A DNA stretch of 64,000 nucleotides from Candidatus Aminicenantota bacterium. Its GTDB lineage: Bacteria > Acidobacteriota > Aminicenantia > UBA2199. The notes under the pieces were generated by a model, which worked only from the letters and a program-made list of their open reading frames with translations, did no database searches and was not told the origin of the DNA. Where the stretch lies: positions 18,557-82,556 of the forward strand of contig JAPKZK010000079.1 of NCBI GenBank assembly GCA_026393835.1. Direction: 5' to 3'. The position numbers and the translations under genes are program-made. Shown here in pieces: positions 54,180 to 63,153 of this stretch. Numbering within the stretch: position 1 is the stretch's first letter; each line of letters opens with the position of its first letter.

Positions 54180-55405
54180 TGAAAATCGGGGAAACCGTCC
54201 AGGTCGCTTTCGGTTCGTTGAGAACCAATAAATTGCGTTCATCGCTAACCGTTTTGGGTATTGTCATCGGCATTTTTTCTATCATTTCCATAAGCACCGT
54301 GATTTCCATGATGCAGAATTCCATCGAAGAAGGTTTATCCGAGCTGGGGAAGTACACGTTTCAAATCCAGAAATTCCCGGCAATGCGGATGGGAAGGATG
54401 AGCGATAAGATATGGCACCGGAAAAAAATTACCATCGACGAATATTACCGTTTGCGCGATTTGCTTACTGAAGCGAAATATGTCGGGGCTGAGCAATGGC
54501 GGTTCGGCTGCCGGGTGAAGTCTCAATGGGAGGCCACCAATCCCAATATTCAAGCGTCCGGCGTCACACCTGAAGCTTTATTGACCAACCAGTTGACGGT
54601 GGAGTTCGGCCGGGCCCTCAATCAAAATGATATCGATTACAATCACCGGGTTTGCATTTTGGGGACCGACCTGGCTAACAAATTGTTCAAATCCATCGAT
54701 CCCATCGGCCAGGATATCCAGGTGAATAACCTACGATTGAAGGTTATCGGGGTATTTGAAGCGCGGGGCCAGATTTTTGGACAAAGTCGAGATAATTTTT
54801 TGATGATGCCGCTGACGGTTTTTCAAAATGAGTATGGCAAGTATGCCAGGAGCATTAATATTACCGTCATGGCCTATGGACCGCAAAATTACAATGCCAC
54901 CATCGATGCGGCCACCGGTCTCTTTCGGACCATCCGCAAAGTGCCGCCCGGGGAAGAGAATGATTTTGAAATATATTCCAATGACTCCTTGATCATGCAG
55001 ATGAACGCCATCACAAAATACGTCAAATGGGGTTCCATCATGGTTGCCCTGATAGCTTTGTTGGCCGCCGGCGTCGGCATTATGAATATCATGCTGGTTA
55101 CAGTAACGGAGCGGACCCGTGAAATCGGGATTCGTAAGGCCCTGGGCGCCAAAAAGCGGAACATACTTGTCCAGTTTTTGATCGAGGCCGTTACATTGAG
55201 CCAGTTTGGGGGGGTAATCGGGATTATCCTGGGTTTAATGGCGGGTAACATGGCGGGATCGCTGTTGAAAGCGCCGCCGGCTTTCCCGTTGGATTGGATT
55301 ATCGCCGGTATCGTGTTATGCGTCCTGGTGGGAGTGGGTTTCGGCACTTACCCGGCTTACAAAGCCGCTTCATTGGACCCCATCGAGGCGCTGCGCTACG
55401 AATAG
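54179..55405 (+). CDS. MacB-type ABC permease (second)
   Basis: 408 residues with the same plan: N-terminal helix (SSLTVLGIVIGIFSIISIS), periplasmic PCD domain and C-terminal FtsX core (AAGVGIMNIMLVTVTERTREIG). It is clearly homologous to but not identical with the preceding permease, implying that the two form a heterodimer. Its last codons overlap the convergent radical SAM gene by 10 bp. Confidence 0.92.
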   Translation: MKIGETVQVAFGSLRTNKLRSSLTVLGIVIGIFSIISISTVISMMQNSIEEGLSELGKYTFQIQKFPAMRMGRMSDKIWHRKKITIDEYYRLRDLLTEAKYVGAEQWRFGCRVKSQWEATNPNIQASGVTPEALLTNQLTVEFGRALNQNDIDYNHRVCILGTDLANKLFKSIDPIGQDIQVNNLRLKVIGVFEARGQIFGQSRDNFLMMPLTVFQNEYGKYARSINITVMAYGPQNYNATIDAATGLFRTIRKVPPGEENDFEIYSNDSLIMQMNAITKYVKWGSIMVALIALLAAGVGIMNIMLVTVTERTREIGIRKALGAKKRNILVQFLIEAVTLSQFGGVIGIILGLMAGNMAGSLLKAPPAFPLDWIIAGIVLCVLVGVGFGTYPAYKAASLDPIEALRYE

Positions 55406-56346
55406 CTATACGAATATTCATACCCATAAGAACCGGGAATCGCTTTTCGGTTGTCCAGGAACCGTTTCACATACTGTCCACAGTTGCTGCCGATTTTATT
55501 CTCTTCCAGCTCGCCGATACTGACAATGACGTCATACCCTTGTTTTCGCAATGCAGCGGCGATTGCCGGTTCATTTTGGGGACTATTTACATCCACGCCG
55601 CTGCCGATTTTATTCGAAACGGCGCTCACGGTGGGATTGACCGGCGTGATTTTGACGGCAAACACCCGGGGATCGAAATGGTCGGCCAATATGGCCCCCG
55701 ATACCGGGGAATTGTCGGATAAAGCGAAATTCAACGTAATTTTACGGTCGCCGGGAGTATAAAACCGTTTCCCATAAGCGGCGATGGTTTTGAAATCCCA
55801 TTTTTTGACGGGAATCCATCGGTCCCGCAGCGACGTGTCCGTGGTATGAATAGAGAATTGCAATTGGAATCGCCCGTTGGCATAGTGGGTCTGTTTGATA
55901 TGGTATAAGCGGTCGAAAAATGCCCCTGTTCCCAGCGGGGCCACGGTGGAAAGACTGGGCATAAGACCCGGGGCATGGTAACGGCCGGGGAGTGTTTCCA
56001 GTACATCGAGAACATGGGGATTTAAGGCGGGTTCGCCCATGCGGGCAAATTGTATTTTGAACTTTTTCACCGGGATTCGCCGGTCCGGGAAATATCGATC
56101 CACCAGGTAATCGATCTGGGCCAGGATGTGATGCGCGGAGATGCGGCCTTCATACCACCCCCCGGCGTCGCAAATAGCGCAGCGCACGGGACAGCCATAT
56201 AACGTCGAAACGATGATTACCCATTTCTCCTGGCGGGGAATGGGTGGTTGTATCGACTCCACGAACTCGATATATTTCCCGTTGTCCATTTCGGCCAGGA
56301 ATACAGAGGCGATATCGGGATGACCTGCTTCGGATATTATTTTCAT
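55396..56346 (-). CDS. Radical SAM protein
   Basis: 316 residues. The cluster motif is CPVRCAICDAGG (C-x3-C-x2-C), followed by FARMGEPALNPHVL (the GEP/GGE-type SAM-binding strand). Overall layout resembles the RlmN-like radical SAM group, but the typical RlmN Cys residues for methyl transfer are not evident and the protein is shorter. The C terminus is a low-complexity Tyr/Ser tail (GYEYSYSYS). It overlaps the upstream FAD oxidoreductase gene by 4 bp (ATGA), so both are in one operon; a redox partnership is plausible. Confidence 0.85.
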   Translation of the reverse strand: MKIISEAGHPDIASVFLAEMDNGKYIEFVESIQPPIPRQEKWVIIVSTLYGCPVRCAICDAGGWYEGRISAHHILAQIDYLVDRYFPDRRIPVKKFKIQFARMGEPALNPHVLDVLETLPGRYHAPGLMPSLSTVAPLGTGAFFDRLYHIKQTHYANGRFQLQFSIHTTDTSLRDRWIPVKKWDFKTIAAYGKRFYTPGDRKITLNFALSDNSPVSGAILADHFDPRVFAVKITPVNPTVSAVSNKIGSGVDVNSPQNEPAIAAALRKQGYDVIVSIGELEENKIGSNCGQYVKRFLDNRKAIPGSYGYEYSYSYS

Positions 56347-57326
56347 GGCGCTTCCTCATGATGGCCCGCCAGGACCTTTGCGGCTATTTTCATGGCGGCT
56401 TCGACGCCGCTGCCGGCGGCAATAACGGCCTGGCGTAAACGCCCGTTTTTCACATCCCCTACCATGTGCAAGCGTCCCTTGTCGATAAGCTGTTTTTCCA
56501 TTTCGTGTAAGCGCCGTGTAAAGAAACCGGTCTGGGGGTCCCGGCCAATGGCGCCCACCAGGATATCGGCGTCTAGGGCGACAGCGCCCAGGGGCTCTTT
56601 TGAAAAACCGCCCCTGGACCCCACAAAACTTTTGTTTAGAGGTTTTGTTGCTATTTTTGCAAGAGACTCAAATGTCAGGTTTAAGGGATAACCATCTCCT
56701 TTTTCGACCTTTTTAAGCGCGGCGGAACTCATCATGGTGACAGCGGGTGTGGCGCGCACCCGCCGGACCAGGAGGGGGAGGGCATTAATCTTTTCGGAAC
56801 GGTAGACCAGCGTGATATTGTTTCCCTGGAATTCGGACAGGTGCAGCGCATAGTCCAAAGCAATGTCGCCGGCGCCCACGATGACGATATTTTTCCCCGT
56901 CAGTCCCAGGAGGGGAAATATTTCAAATACCACGTATCGTTCCAGTTCCCCCGGGATGAGGCCCAGGATACCGCGGGTTTTCGGTTCGGTCCCGGAGGCG
57001 ACGATGACAAAATTGGCGGTGAAGGTTCCCGCGGCGGTGGATAATAAAAAACGGTCCTGCCCGGTGTGGAAATCCAGGGAAATGACGGCGTCGGGTATTA
57101 CCGGGATATGAAAGTTTTCCAGGTGGTTTTCGAACAGGGCAGCCAGTTGGGCGCCGGGGATACCGTCGGGGAAAGCGGGGTAATTTTCGACCCGGTGTGC
57201 ATTCCACAGGAGGCCGCCGATGCGGTTTTTTTCAAATACATGATGTTCCAGGTCGAAACGTTTTAATTGCACGGCGGCGGCAATCCCGGCCGGCCCCGCG
57301 CCGATAACAGCGATTTCAAGATTCAT
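56343..57326 (-). CDS. Thioredoxin-reductase-like FAD/NAD(P) oxidoreductase with an inserted repeat
   Basis: 327 residues. FAD-binding GAGPAGIAAAVQL at the N terminus, NAD(P)-binding VGAGDIALDYALHLSE near 140, and the final FAD motif VGDVKNGRLRQAVIAAGSG. The CxxC redox pair of thioredoxin reductase is absent, so it belongs to the wider ferredoxin/flavodoxin-type or unknown reductase group. Residues about 222-246 (KIATKPLNKSFVG, SRGGFSKEPLG) interrupt the usual run into LDADILVGAIG and are encoded exactly by a palindromic repeat in frame. Overlaps both neighbours. It may feed electrons to the radical SAM enzyme. Confidence 0.85.
   Translation of the reverse strand: MNLEIAVIGAGPAGIAAAVQLKRFDLEHHVFEKNRIGGLLWNAHRVENYPAFPDGIPGAQLAALFENHLENFHIPVIPDAVISLDFHTGQDRFLLSTAAGTFTANFVIVASGTEPKTRGILGLIPGELERYVVFEIFPLLGLTGKNIVIVGAGDIALDYALHLSEFQGNNITLVYRSEKINALPLLVRRVRATPAVTMMSSAALKKVEKGDGYPLNLTFESLAKIATKPLNKSFVGSRGGFSKEPLGAVALDADILVGAIGRDPQTGFFTRRLHEMEKQLIDKGRLHMVGDVKNGRLRQAVIAAGSGVEAAMKIAAKVLAGHHEEAP
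56590..56654 (-). repeat. Hairpin repeat inserted in frame in the oxidoreductase gene
   Basis: On the plus strand CCAGGGGCTCTTTTG, AAAAACCGCCCCTGG, ACCCC and CAAAACTTTTG. It matches the left half of 17188-17304 (GGGGCTCTTTTC, AAAACCGCCCC, ACCCCC, AAAAGCTTTT) and, in reverse, 41094-41150. Confidence 0.7.
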
Positions 57327-58011
57327 AACGGGATTCCTTATTACCGGCGGTGGTGGCGGCGGCGGTCACAGCGGCGATTACCTGTTCGCTTAAAATAGGG
57401 ACGGCAAAACCGTGGGAGAGATTGAGCAATGATGCCTGGTGAAATTGCCGGTTATAAGAAGCGGTGGCATCCACCGTAAAAAACACCTGGAACCCGCGCA
57501 TAAATGCCGAACGGGCAGTGGTTTCACAACAAAGATGCGTCATTACCCCGGCGATAACCACCTGGGAGATATGTCTTTCGGATAGCCATTGTTCCAGGTT
57601 CGTATTATAAAAGGCATCGTATTGGGTTTTAACAAAGACAGCGGCATGCTCATCGCGGATACCGGCCGTAATTTCGGAAAGGGGGTTGGTTTCGACGATT
57701 AATTCTTTCCACCATGAGTTCATTAGCCCTGCGTTTTGAGGGGAAGAGATATTCCGGGTCTGAACCACCGGCAGGCGGGAATTAAAGAATGCCGATTGCA
57801 GGCGTTGTATACGGGGGATGATAGCGGCGGCAGAAGGGATAAAGGCATGGGACGTTTCCTCCAGGAAATAGCGCTGCATATCCAGCACCAGCAGCGCGGC
57901 TTTACCGGGATTCAACGTCATGGGAGCGGACTTTCGCAAATGTTTGACCGCCTCCAGCATTTCCGCTGCTTGAATGTCGATATTGTCCAGGGTAAAATAT
58001 GTTTCTTTCAT
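57316..58011 (-). CDS. Isochorismatase-like cysteine hydrolase
   Basis: 231 residues. Catalytic residues are in place: Asp in LLVLDMQRYF (about 43), Lys in VFVKTQYDAF (about 118) and Cys in GVMTHLCCETTARSAF (about 158, preceded by the usual cis-peptide Val-Met). The family hydrolyses isochorismate, nicotinamide or N-carbamoyl compounds; two adjacent Cys make the exact nucleophile ambiguous by eye. It overlaps the oxidoreductase gene by 11 bp and is first in a three-gene operon. In many bacteria such hydrolases serve siderophore synthesis, and an NRPS gene is divergently next to it, but the typical DhbB fusion is absent. Confidence 0.88.
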   Translation of the reverse strand: MKETYFTLDNIDIQAAEMLEAVKHLRKSAPMTLNPGKAALLVLDMQRYFLEETSHAFIPSAAAIIPRIQRLQSAFFNSRLPVVQTRNISSPQNAGLMNSWWKELIVETNPLSEITAGIRDEHAAVFVKTQYDAFYNTNLEQWLSERHISQVVIAGVMTHLCCETTARSAFMRGFQVFFTVDATASYNRQFHQASLLNLSHGFAVPILSEQVIAAVTAAATTAGNKESRYES

Positions 58012-58106
58012 TTATTTATTGCCTTATTATAATGAAAATCCCCGGTTATTTCAAGTGACAAATTATTCTTAAATTCACGCCTGCTTTTACCGGCAATTTT
58101 CCGTTA

Positions 58107-58188
58107 CGGTCCTACAACAGGAATCCCACGCAGTAGAGCCGGAAAAGGTTCAGCGCGGAGTCTTCCGGTATAGTCCTACAAACGGGAC
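58107..58188. repeat. Two copies of a 34-bp direct repeat before the NRPS promoter
   Basis: First copy: CCGTTACGGTCCTACAACAG then GAATCCC. Second copy about 57 bp further: CCGGTATAGTCCTACAAACG then GGACCCC. Located between the divergent isochorismatase and NRPS genes. Confidence 0.55.
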
Positions 58189-58197
58189 CCCCAGCAT

Positions 58198-58238
58198 GGG
58201 GGGGGGGGTTTGACTTTAGGGCCTGGCTATGGTATTAT
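58198..58238 (+). promoter_or_regulatory. NRPS promoter with an adjacent run of eleven G
   Basis: TTGACT (58210-58215), 17-bp spacer, TATTAT (58233-58238). A run of eleven G (58198-58208) ends one base before the -35 box. The leader carries AGGAGG before the ATG at 58284. The string TTGACTTTAGG is identical to the ABC exporter promoter at 1992. Confidence 0.65.
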
Positions 58239-58283
58239 AAAAGCGTCTCAAACCACAGTCCACAACCCAGGAGGTAAATTAAT

Positions 58284-61200
58284 ATGAACCCTACAAAATA
58301 TTTTGAAATGTCTAACCCCCAGAAACGAATATGGCTTACCGAAGTACTCCATAATCACCTGGATATGTCCAATATCGGGTACCTCATCGAGCTGAAAGGA
58401 AAATATAACCTGGAGCAACTGGCCCGGGCCGTCAAATACGTGGTAAAAGTCAATACCGCCTTACAGTTGCGCTTCAAAGACTCGGATGAAGTCAAAGGCC
58501 ACCTGCTCCAGTACCTCCCGGAGTATCAAGAGGCGGAAATCGAAATGATCGAAGCCGCGAACGATGAGGAACTGTTTAAAAAGATAGAACGAATACACCG
58601 TGAAAAGTTCGATATCTACGGCGACTACCTCTGCTCCTTTGCCGTCTTTTCCATTAATAAGGAACGGTTCGGGTTCTTTGAAAGCGCCAAACACCTGGTG
58701 GCTGACGGCATTTCCGCTACCATCGTCGCCCGCGAAATCATGGAAATCTACCCGCTGCTGTCCGGCAGCGATTTCAAAGAAATTAAAAAAGAATTCTCTT
58801 ATCTGGATTTCCTCCGGGATGAAAAGGAATACATCGGCGGTGAAAAATACAACAAAGATAAAGAACATTGGCTGCAGCGCCTTAACGACTACGAAGGAGC
58901 CGATATTACCTTTACCCAGGCCAAAAATAAAAAAAATAGCCTGAAAGTCAAAAGACACTCTTTTCAAATCCCCGGTCATATGATGGACGCCGTGGAACAA
59001 TATAAAATCGCTAACCGGTTTTCCAATTTCGGCCTCTTTATGGCCGCCCTGGGCGTCTATTTTAACCGGTTTGCCAATCATGACGACCTCATCGTCGGGA
59101 TGCCGGTGCATAACCGGTCCAAAAAGATTTTCAGGGATATGGTGGGCATGTTTGTTTCCACCATCCCCTTTCGCATGAAATTCCAGGAAACATGGAACTT
59201 TAATGAATTGATCGCCTATATCAAAAAAGAACTCTGGGAAGATTTGAAACACCAGAGTTACCCCTATAACCACCTGGTTAAAGATTTAAAAGATATCGAT
59301 ATCGACGCCTCCGGTTTTCTAAATGTGCAGTTAATCGAGCTGCCGGAAGCCATCGACGAATATACCGCCAAAAGGGTCTTCTTTTCAACAGAATACAATA
59401 TTTCCAACCTCTCCATATACCTTAACCAGCAGAAGAGTAAAAACCTGCAAGACCTGGATATCGCCGTCGATTATCATGGGGATATCTTCGAGGAAAGAGA
59501 AATCGAATTTTTCTTCAAACGGTTAATGATTATCCTGGAACAGACCATAAAAGAACCGGCAAAGAAAATCTCGGAATTATCATTACTGGAAGAAGTCGAG
59601 TATCAAGAATTGGTATTTGATCTGAACAAAACACAAGCCGTTTTTCCCAAGAATAAAACCCTGCCGCAATTGTTTGAAGAACAGGTTCTAAAAAATCCGG
59701 GCAATATCGCCCTGGAATATGAAGATAAAACAGTAACTTATAAAGAATTGAAAGAACTATCGGTCACACTGGCGGCAAAATTGCAGGAAGCCGGGGTAAC
59801 GCCCGGCGCCATCGTGGGTATTCTCTGTGAAAGGTCCATCGAGGCCGTCGTTTCTATTCTGGGCGTGTTAAAAGCAGGCGGCGCTTATTTGCCCATCGAT
59901 CCCGAATACCCCGCCGATAGGAAAAACTATATCATCGAAAACAGCAGCATTAAAATCCTCTTGCTGGAAAAAATCCTGGAACAACAGGAAATCGGGCTTA
60001 TCGCCAATATCCCCGGTTTAACCCCTATTATTATCGATCGGCAAACCCTGGCCCATGAGGCCGAAGCGGAAACCGGCGCCGCGAAGTTCAAGGATCCCGG
60101 CATCGACAGCGAAAACCCGGCCTATGTCATTTATACTTCCGGCACCACCGGCAAACCCAAAGGCACGCTGTTAAGACACCGGAATGTCGTCAACTATATT
60201 TGGTGGGGGGCCAAAACCTATGTAAAAGGAGAAACCGTCAGCTTCCCGTTGTATACTTCGTTATCCTTCGATTTAACCGTCACCTCCATTTTCATCCCCC
60301 TGGTAACCGGGAATAAAATCGTAATCTACCGCGACAGCCCCCAGGGCCTCCTCATTGAAACTGTGATCCGGGAAAACAAAGTGGATATCGTAAAATTAAC
60401 CCCTTCCCACTTAAAAGTGGTCCACGAATTAAAATGGGAGACCTCGAAAATCAAAAGTTTCATCGTTGGGGGAGAAGAGTTAAAGACCGACACCGCCAGG
60501 GAAATCCATGACCGTTTCAAAGGAAAAATAAACATCTATAATGAATATGGACCCACCGAGACCGCGGTGGGGTGTATGATTCACCGATATGACATTAACA
60601 AGGACGACGGGGTGTCTGTTGCTATCGGCAAGCCGTCCGACAACGTGCAAATATACATCCTTGATAAGAATAAGAACCCCCTGCCCCTGGGCGTCATCGG
60701 GGAAATATATATCGCCGGGGAAGGGGTCGCCGCCGGATATCTCAAAAATGAACAATTAACCGCGGAAAAATTTGTCGATAACCCCTTTATTCCCGGTAAG
60801 AAGATGTATAAATCCGGGGACCTGGGCTGCTGGAACCTGGATGAGATCCTGGAATTTTTCGGCCGCGGCGATGAGCAGGTCAAGATAAGGGGCTATCGAA
60901 TCGAACCCGGCGAAATCGAAAAACAATTATTAAAGATAGAGGGTATAAAAGACGCCGTGGTAACGGTGCGCAAAGGACCGCAGGCGGAGTTATGCGCCTA
61001 CATCGCGGCGCAGGATCAAAAAGAACTGGAAGTCCCCCGGCTGCGGGAATTACTTTCCCGCCAATTACCCGCTTACATGCTGCCGTCGGAGTTTGTACAG
61101 GTGGACGCCATCCCCCTGACCCGGAACGGTAAAGTGGATTTCAGGAAACTGGCCGCCATGGGCAAGAAACTCGATTCCGGCCAGGAATATGCCGCGCCCC

Positions 61201-62834
61201 GCACAGATATGGAAACCATGCTGGCCGAAATATGGGCCGGGGTGCTGGGTACGGAAAAGGTCGGCATTACCGACAATTTCTTCGAATTGGGCGGCGATTC
61301 CATCAAGGCCGTCCAGATAGCCGCCCGCTTGAACGATAGGGGCAAATCCGTCAATGTCAAAGACATCCTTTCCCATCAGACCATTGCCAACGTTTGCGCC
61401 CATGTCGATTTCGACAGTCACATCCGCAAGTATGAGCAGGGACTTATCGCCGGGGAAAAAGAAGCCACCCCCATCGAAAGCTGGTTCCTGGCCCGGGCGT
61501 TTCCCAATCCGCACCATTACCATCAATCCGTGCTGTTAGAATTCAAAATCCCCGTGGATATTCCCGTACTGGAAAAAGTTTTCGAGTTGTTGATCAACCA
61601 TCATGACGGCTTGCGCTTGAATTACCATCAAGAGAAGAAGCGGTTTTATTTCAATAACGATCTGCTGGATAAACCATTTAAAATAGACATCGTCGATCTG
61701 TCCCCGGTTCCCGCGGCGGAAAGGGGGGCGCGCATTCAAGCCGTGGGTTATGAAACCAAAGGCGGTTTTAATATCAACAAAGGTCCCATGGTGAAGGCCG
61801 TTCTATTTAAAGCTGAACCCGCGCGGGACAAATTATTGCTTATATTTCATCATCTGGTTATCGATGGCCTCACCTGGCGCATCATTCTGGAAGATATAAA
61901 TAAACTATACGAAACCCTCAGCGCTAAAAAAGAAGTGGAGATGTCTCAGAAGACCGCTTCGCTCCTTGAGTGGTACGACGCCCTGGTGTTGTACCGCGAT
62001 TCCGGGAAACTGGAAAAAGAAAAAGAATATTGGCAGTCGGCCGGGGCCGCGGCCGCAGGTTTCCGGTTGCCTTATGATGGCGAACCCGGGGCCGCCGATT
62101 GGAGCGTAAAAAACCAGGAAACCATTAATTTCCGTTTGGATGAAGAGGAGACCGATTTCCTGCTCAAAGGGGCGCATGAAGCTTACAAGACCGATGTGCA
62201 GATACTGGTTACCTCGGCGTTGGTGCGTGCGCTGCGGCAGTGGACCGGCGCGCAGGCCGTAACCATAGAAATGGAGAATCATGGCCGACATATTCCCGAT
62301 ATCGACACTTCCAAGACCGCCGGTTGGTTTACGGTTATTTATCCCCTGGCGGTGAGCCGCGACGATAAAACCATCGGCGATGAGATCAAGACCGTTAAAG
62401 AGGCCATTCGTACCGTTCCCAACAGCGGCATCGGTTATGGGATTATGAAGTATATGACCGCGGACGGGCAGGCCATGGAAACCAAACGGGCGGAGATACG
62501 GTTTAATTATCTCGGGCAGTTCGACCGTGAAGTAGAGAACCCGTTGTTTTCATTTTGCCGGGAGCGCAGCGGATCGGATGTGGCAATGGAAAACCATATG
62601 ACCGCCGCCATCGAGATCGACGCCATGATATTGAGCGGTGAATTCAGCGCGGACATCAAGTATAACAAAGAAGTATTTAACGAAGCCGCCATATCTTCCT
62701 TTGGGGACAATTATATCAAGAACCTGGAGATGTTGTTGGAGCATATCCGGAATGAGGATAATGTCCATTTTACGCCCTCGGATTTCGATACCGTGGATTT
62801 GAGTGAGGAAGATTTAGCTGCATTGTTTGAATAA
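58284..62834 (+). CDS. Single-module nonribosomal peptide synthetase (C-A-T-E)
   Basis: 1516 residues. Condensation domain (1-430) with the active-site motif KHLVADG (His-His-x3-Asp-Gly with the first His replaced by Lys). Adenylation domain (about 470-980): YTSGTTGKPKGT, NEYGPTETAVG, YKSGDLG and GRGDEQVKIRGYRIEPGE. Carrier protein with the phosphopantetheine Ser in FELGGDSIKA (about 1005). Epimerisation-type domain (1065-1500) with HHLVIDGLTWRI and NYLGQFD. Pocket residues read by eye (SFDLTVT, VKLTPSH, FIVGGE, NEYGPTETAVG) give D-L-T-K/S-I-G-E-V-G-K, closest to codes for Asn, so a D-Asn product is predicted. No thioesterase domain. It must pass its product to another synthetase outside the window. 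Confidence 0.93.
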   Translation: MNPTKYFEMSNPQKRIWLTEVLHNHLDMSNIGYLIELKGKYNLEQLARAVKYVVKVNTALQLRFKDSDEVKGHLLQYLPEYQEAEIEMIEAANDEELFKKIERIHREKFDIYGDYLCSFAVFSINKERFGFFESAKHLVADGISATIVAREIMEIYPLLSGSDFKEIKKEFSYLDFLRDEKEYIGGEKYNKDKEHWLQRLNDYEGADITFTQAKNKKNSLKVKRHSFQIPGHMMDAVEQYKIANRFSNFGLFMAALGVYFNRFANHDDLIVGMPVHNRSKKIFRDMVGMFVSTIPFRMKFQETWNFNELIAYIKKELWEDLKHQSYPYNHLVKDLKDIDIDASGFLNVQLIELPEAIDEYTAKRVFFSTEYNISNLSIYLNQQKSKNLQDLDIAVDYHGDIFEEREIEFFFKRLMIILEQTIKEPAKKISELSLLEEVEYQELVFDLNKTQAVFPKNKTLPQLFEEQVLKNPGNIALEYEDKTVTYKELKELSVTLAAKLQEAGVTPGAIVGILCERSIEAVVSILGVLKAGGAYLPIDPEYPADRKNYIIENSSIKILLLEKILEQQEIGLIANIPGLTPIIIDRQTLAHEAEAETGAAKFKDPGIDSENPAYVIYTSGTTGKPKGTLLRHRNVVNYIWWGAKTYVKGETVSFPLYTSLSFDLTVTSIFIPLVTGNKIVIYRDSPQGLLIETVIRENKVDIVKLTPSHLKVVHELKWETSKIKSFIVGGEELKTDTAREIHDRFKGKINIYNEYGPTETAVGCMIHRYDINKDDGVSVAIGKPSDNVQIYILDKNKNPLPLGVIGEIYIAGEGVAAGYLKNEQLTAEKFVDNPFIPGKKMYKSGDLGCWNLDEILEFFGRGDEQVKIRGYRIEPGEIEKQLLKIEGIKDAVVTVRKGPQAELCAYIAAQDQKELEVPRLRELLSRQLPAYMLPSEFVQVDAIPLTRNGKVDFRKLAAMGKKLDSGQEYAAPRTDMETMLAEIWAGVLGTEKVGITDNFFELGGDSIKAVQIAARLNDRGKSVNVKDILSHQTIANVCAHVDFDSHIRKYEQGLIAGEKEATPIESWFLARAFPNPHHYHQSVLLEFKIPVDIPVLEKVFELLINHHDGLRLNYHQEKKRFYFNNDLLDKPFKIDIVDLSPVPAAERGARIQAVGYETKGGFNINKGPMVKAVLFKAEPARDKLLLIFHHLVIDGLTWRIILEDINKLYETLSAKKEVEMSQKTASLLEWYDALVLYRDSGKLEKEKEYWQSAGAAAAGFRLPYDGEPGAADWSVKNQETINFRLDEEETDFLLKGAHEAYKTDVQILVTSALVRALRQWTGAQAVTIEMENHGRHIPDIDTSKTAGWFTVIYPLAVSRDDKTIGDEIKTVKEAIRTVPNSGIGYGIMKYMTADGQAMETKRAEIRFNYLGQFDREVENPLFSFCRERSGSDVAMENHMTAAIEIDAMILSGEFSADIKYNKEVFNEAAISSFGDNYIKNLEMLLEHIRNEDNVHFTPSDFDTVDLSEEDLAALFE

Positions 62835-62849
62835 AAGCAGGACTAAAAA

Positions 62850-62961
62850 AGGCCCACGAATTACACGAATTTTCACGAATGCTTTTTTCATCATTCATCA
62901 TTCATCATTCTATATAAAGAGGTGTCCACGTATGGGCGATTACACAGATTTACACAGATTT
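62850..62961. repeat. Periodic dispersed repeats after the NRPS gene
   Basis: CACGAATTACACGAATTTTC with a further CACGAAT, then ATTCATCATTCATCATTC, then ATTACACAGATTTACACAG. Words repeat every 9-11 bp. The region to 63120 is pyrimidine-rich (TTCTTCTTTTCTTC) and the open frame through it is of low complexity; I do not call a gene. Confidence 0.5.
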
Positions 62962-63153
62962 TTTTCTTCTTTTCTTCTTCTCTTCTTCTCTTCCTTTTTT
63001 CTTACCTTCTCACCTTCTTACCTTCTGTTTTTGCCGCTCTTCCTCGCTTCCTCGCTACTTTTTTTGTTATTACAACAATTAATACGTAAGGCATTTCAAG
63101 CGATCTAGTAACCAGTCAATCGGTTATTTTAATTGTTTAACTGTAAAATCCCA

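Noticed and set aside
62827..63108. 93-codon frame after the NRPS gene
   Set aside because: It is translated from dispersed repeats and a pyrimidine-rich tract (poly Phe/Leu/Ser) and overlaps the NRPS stop.
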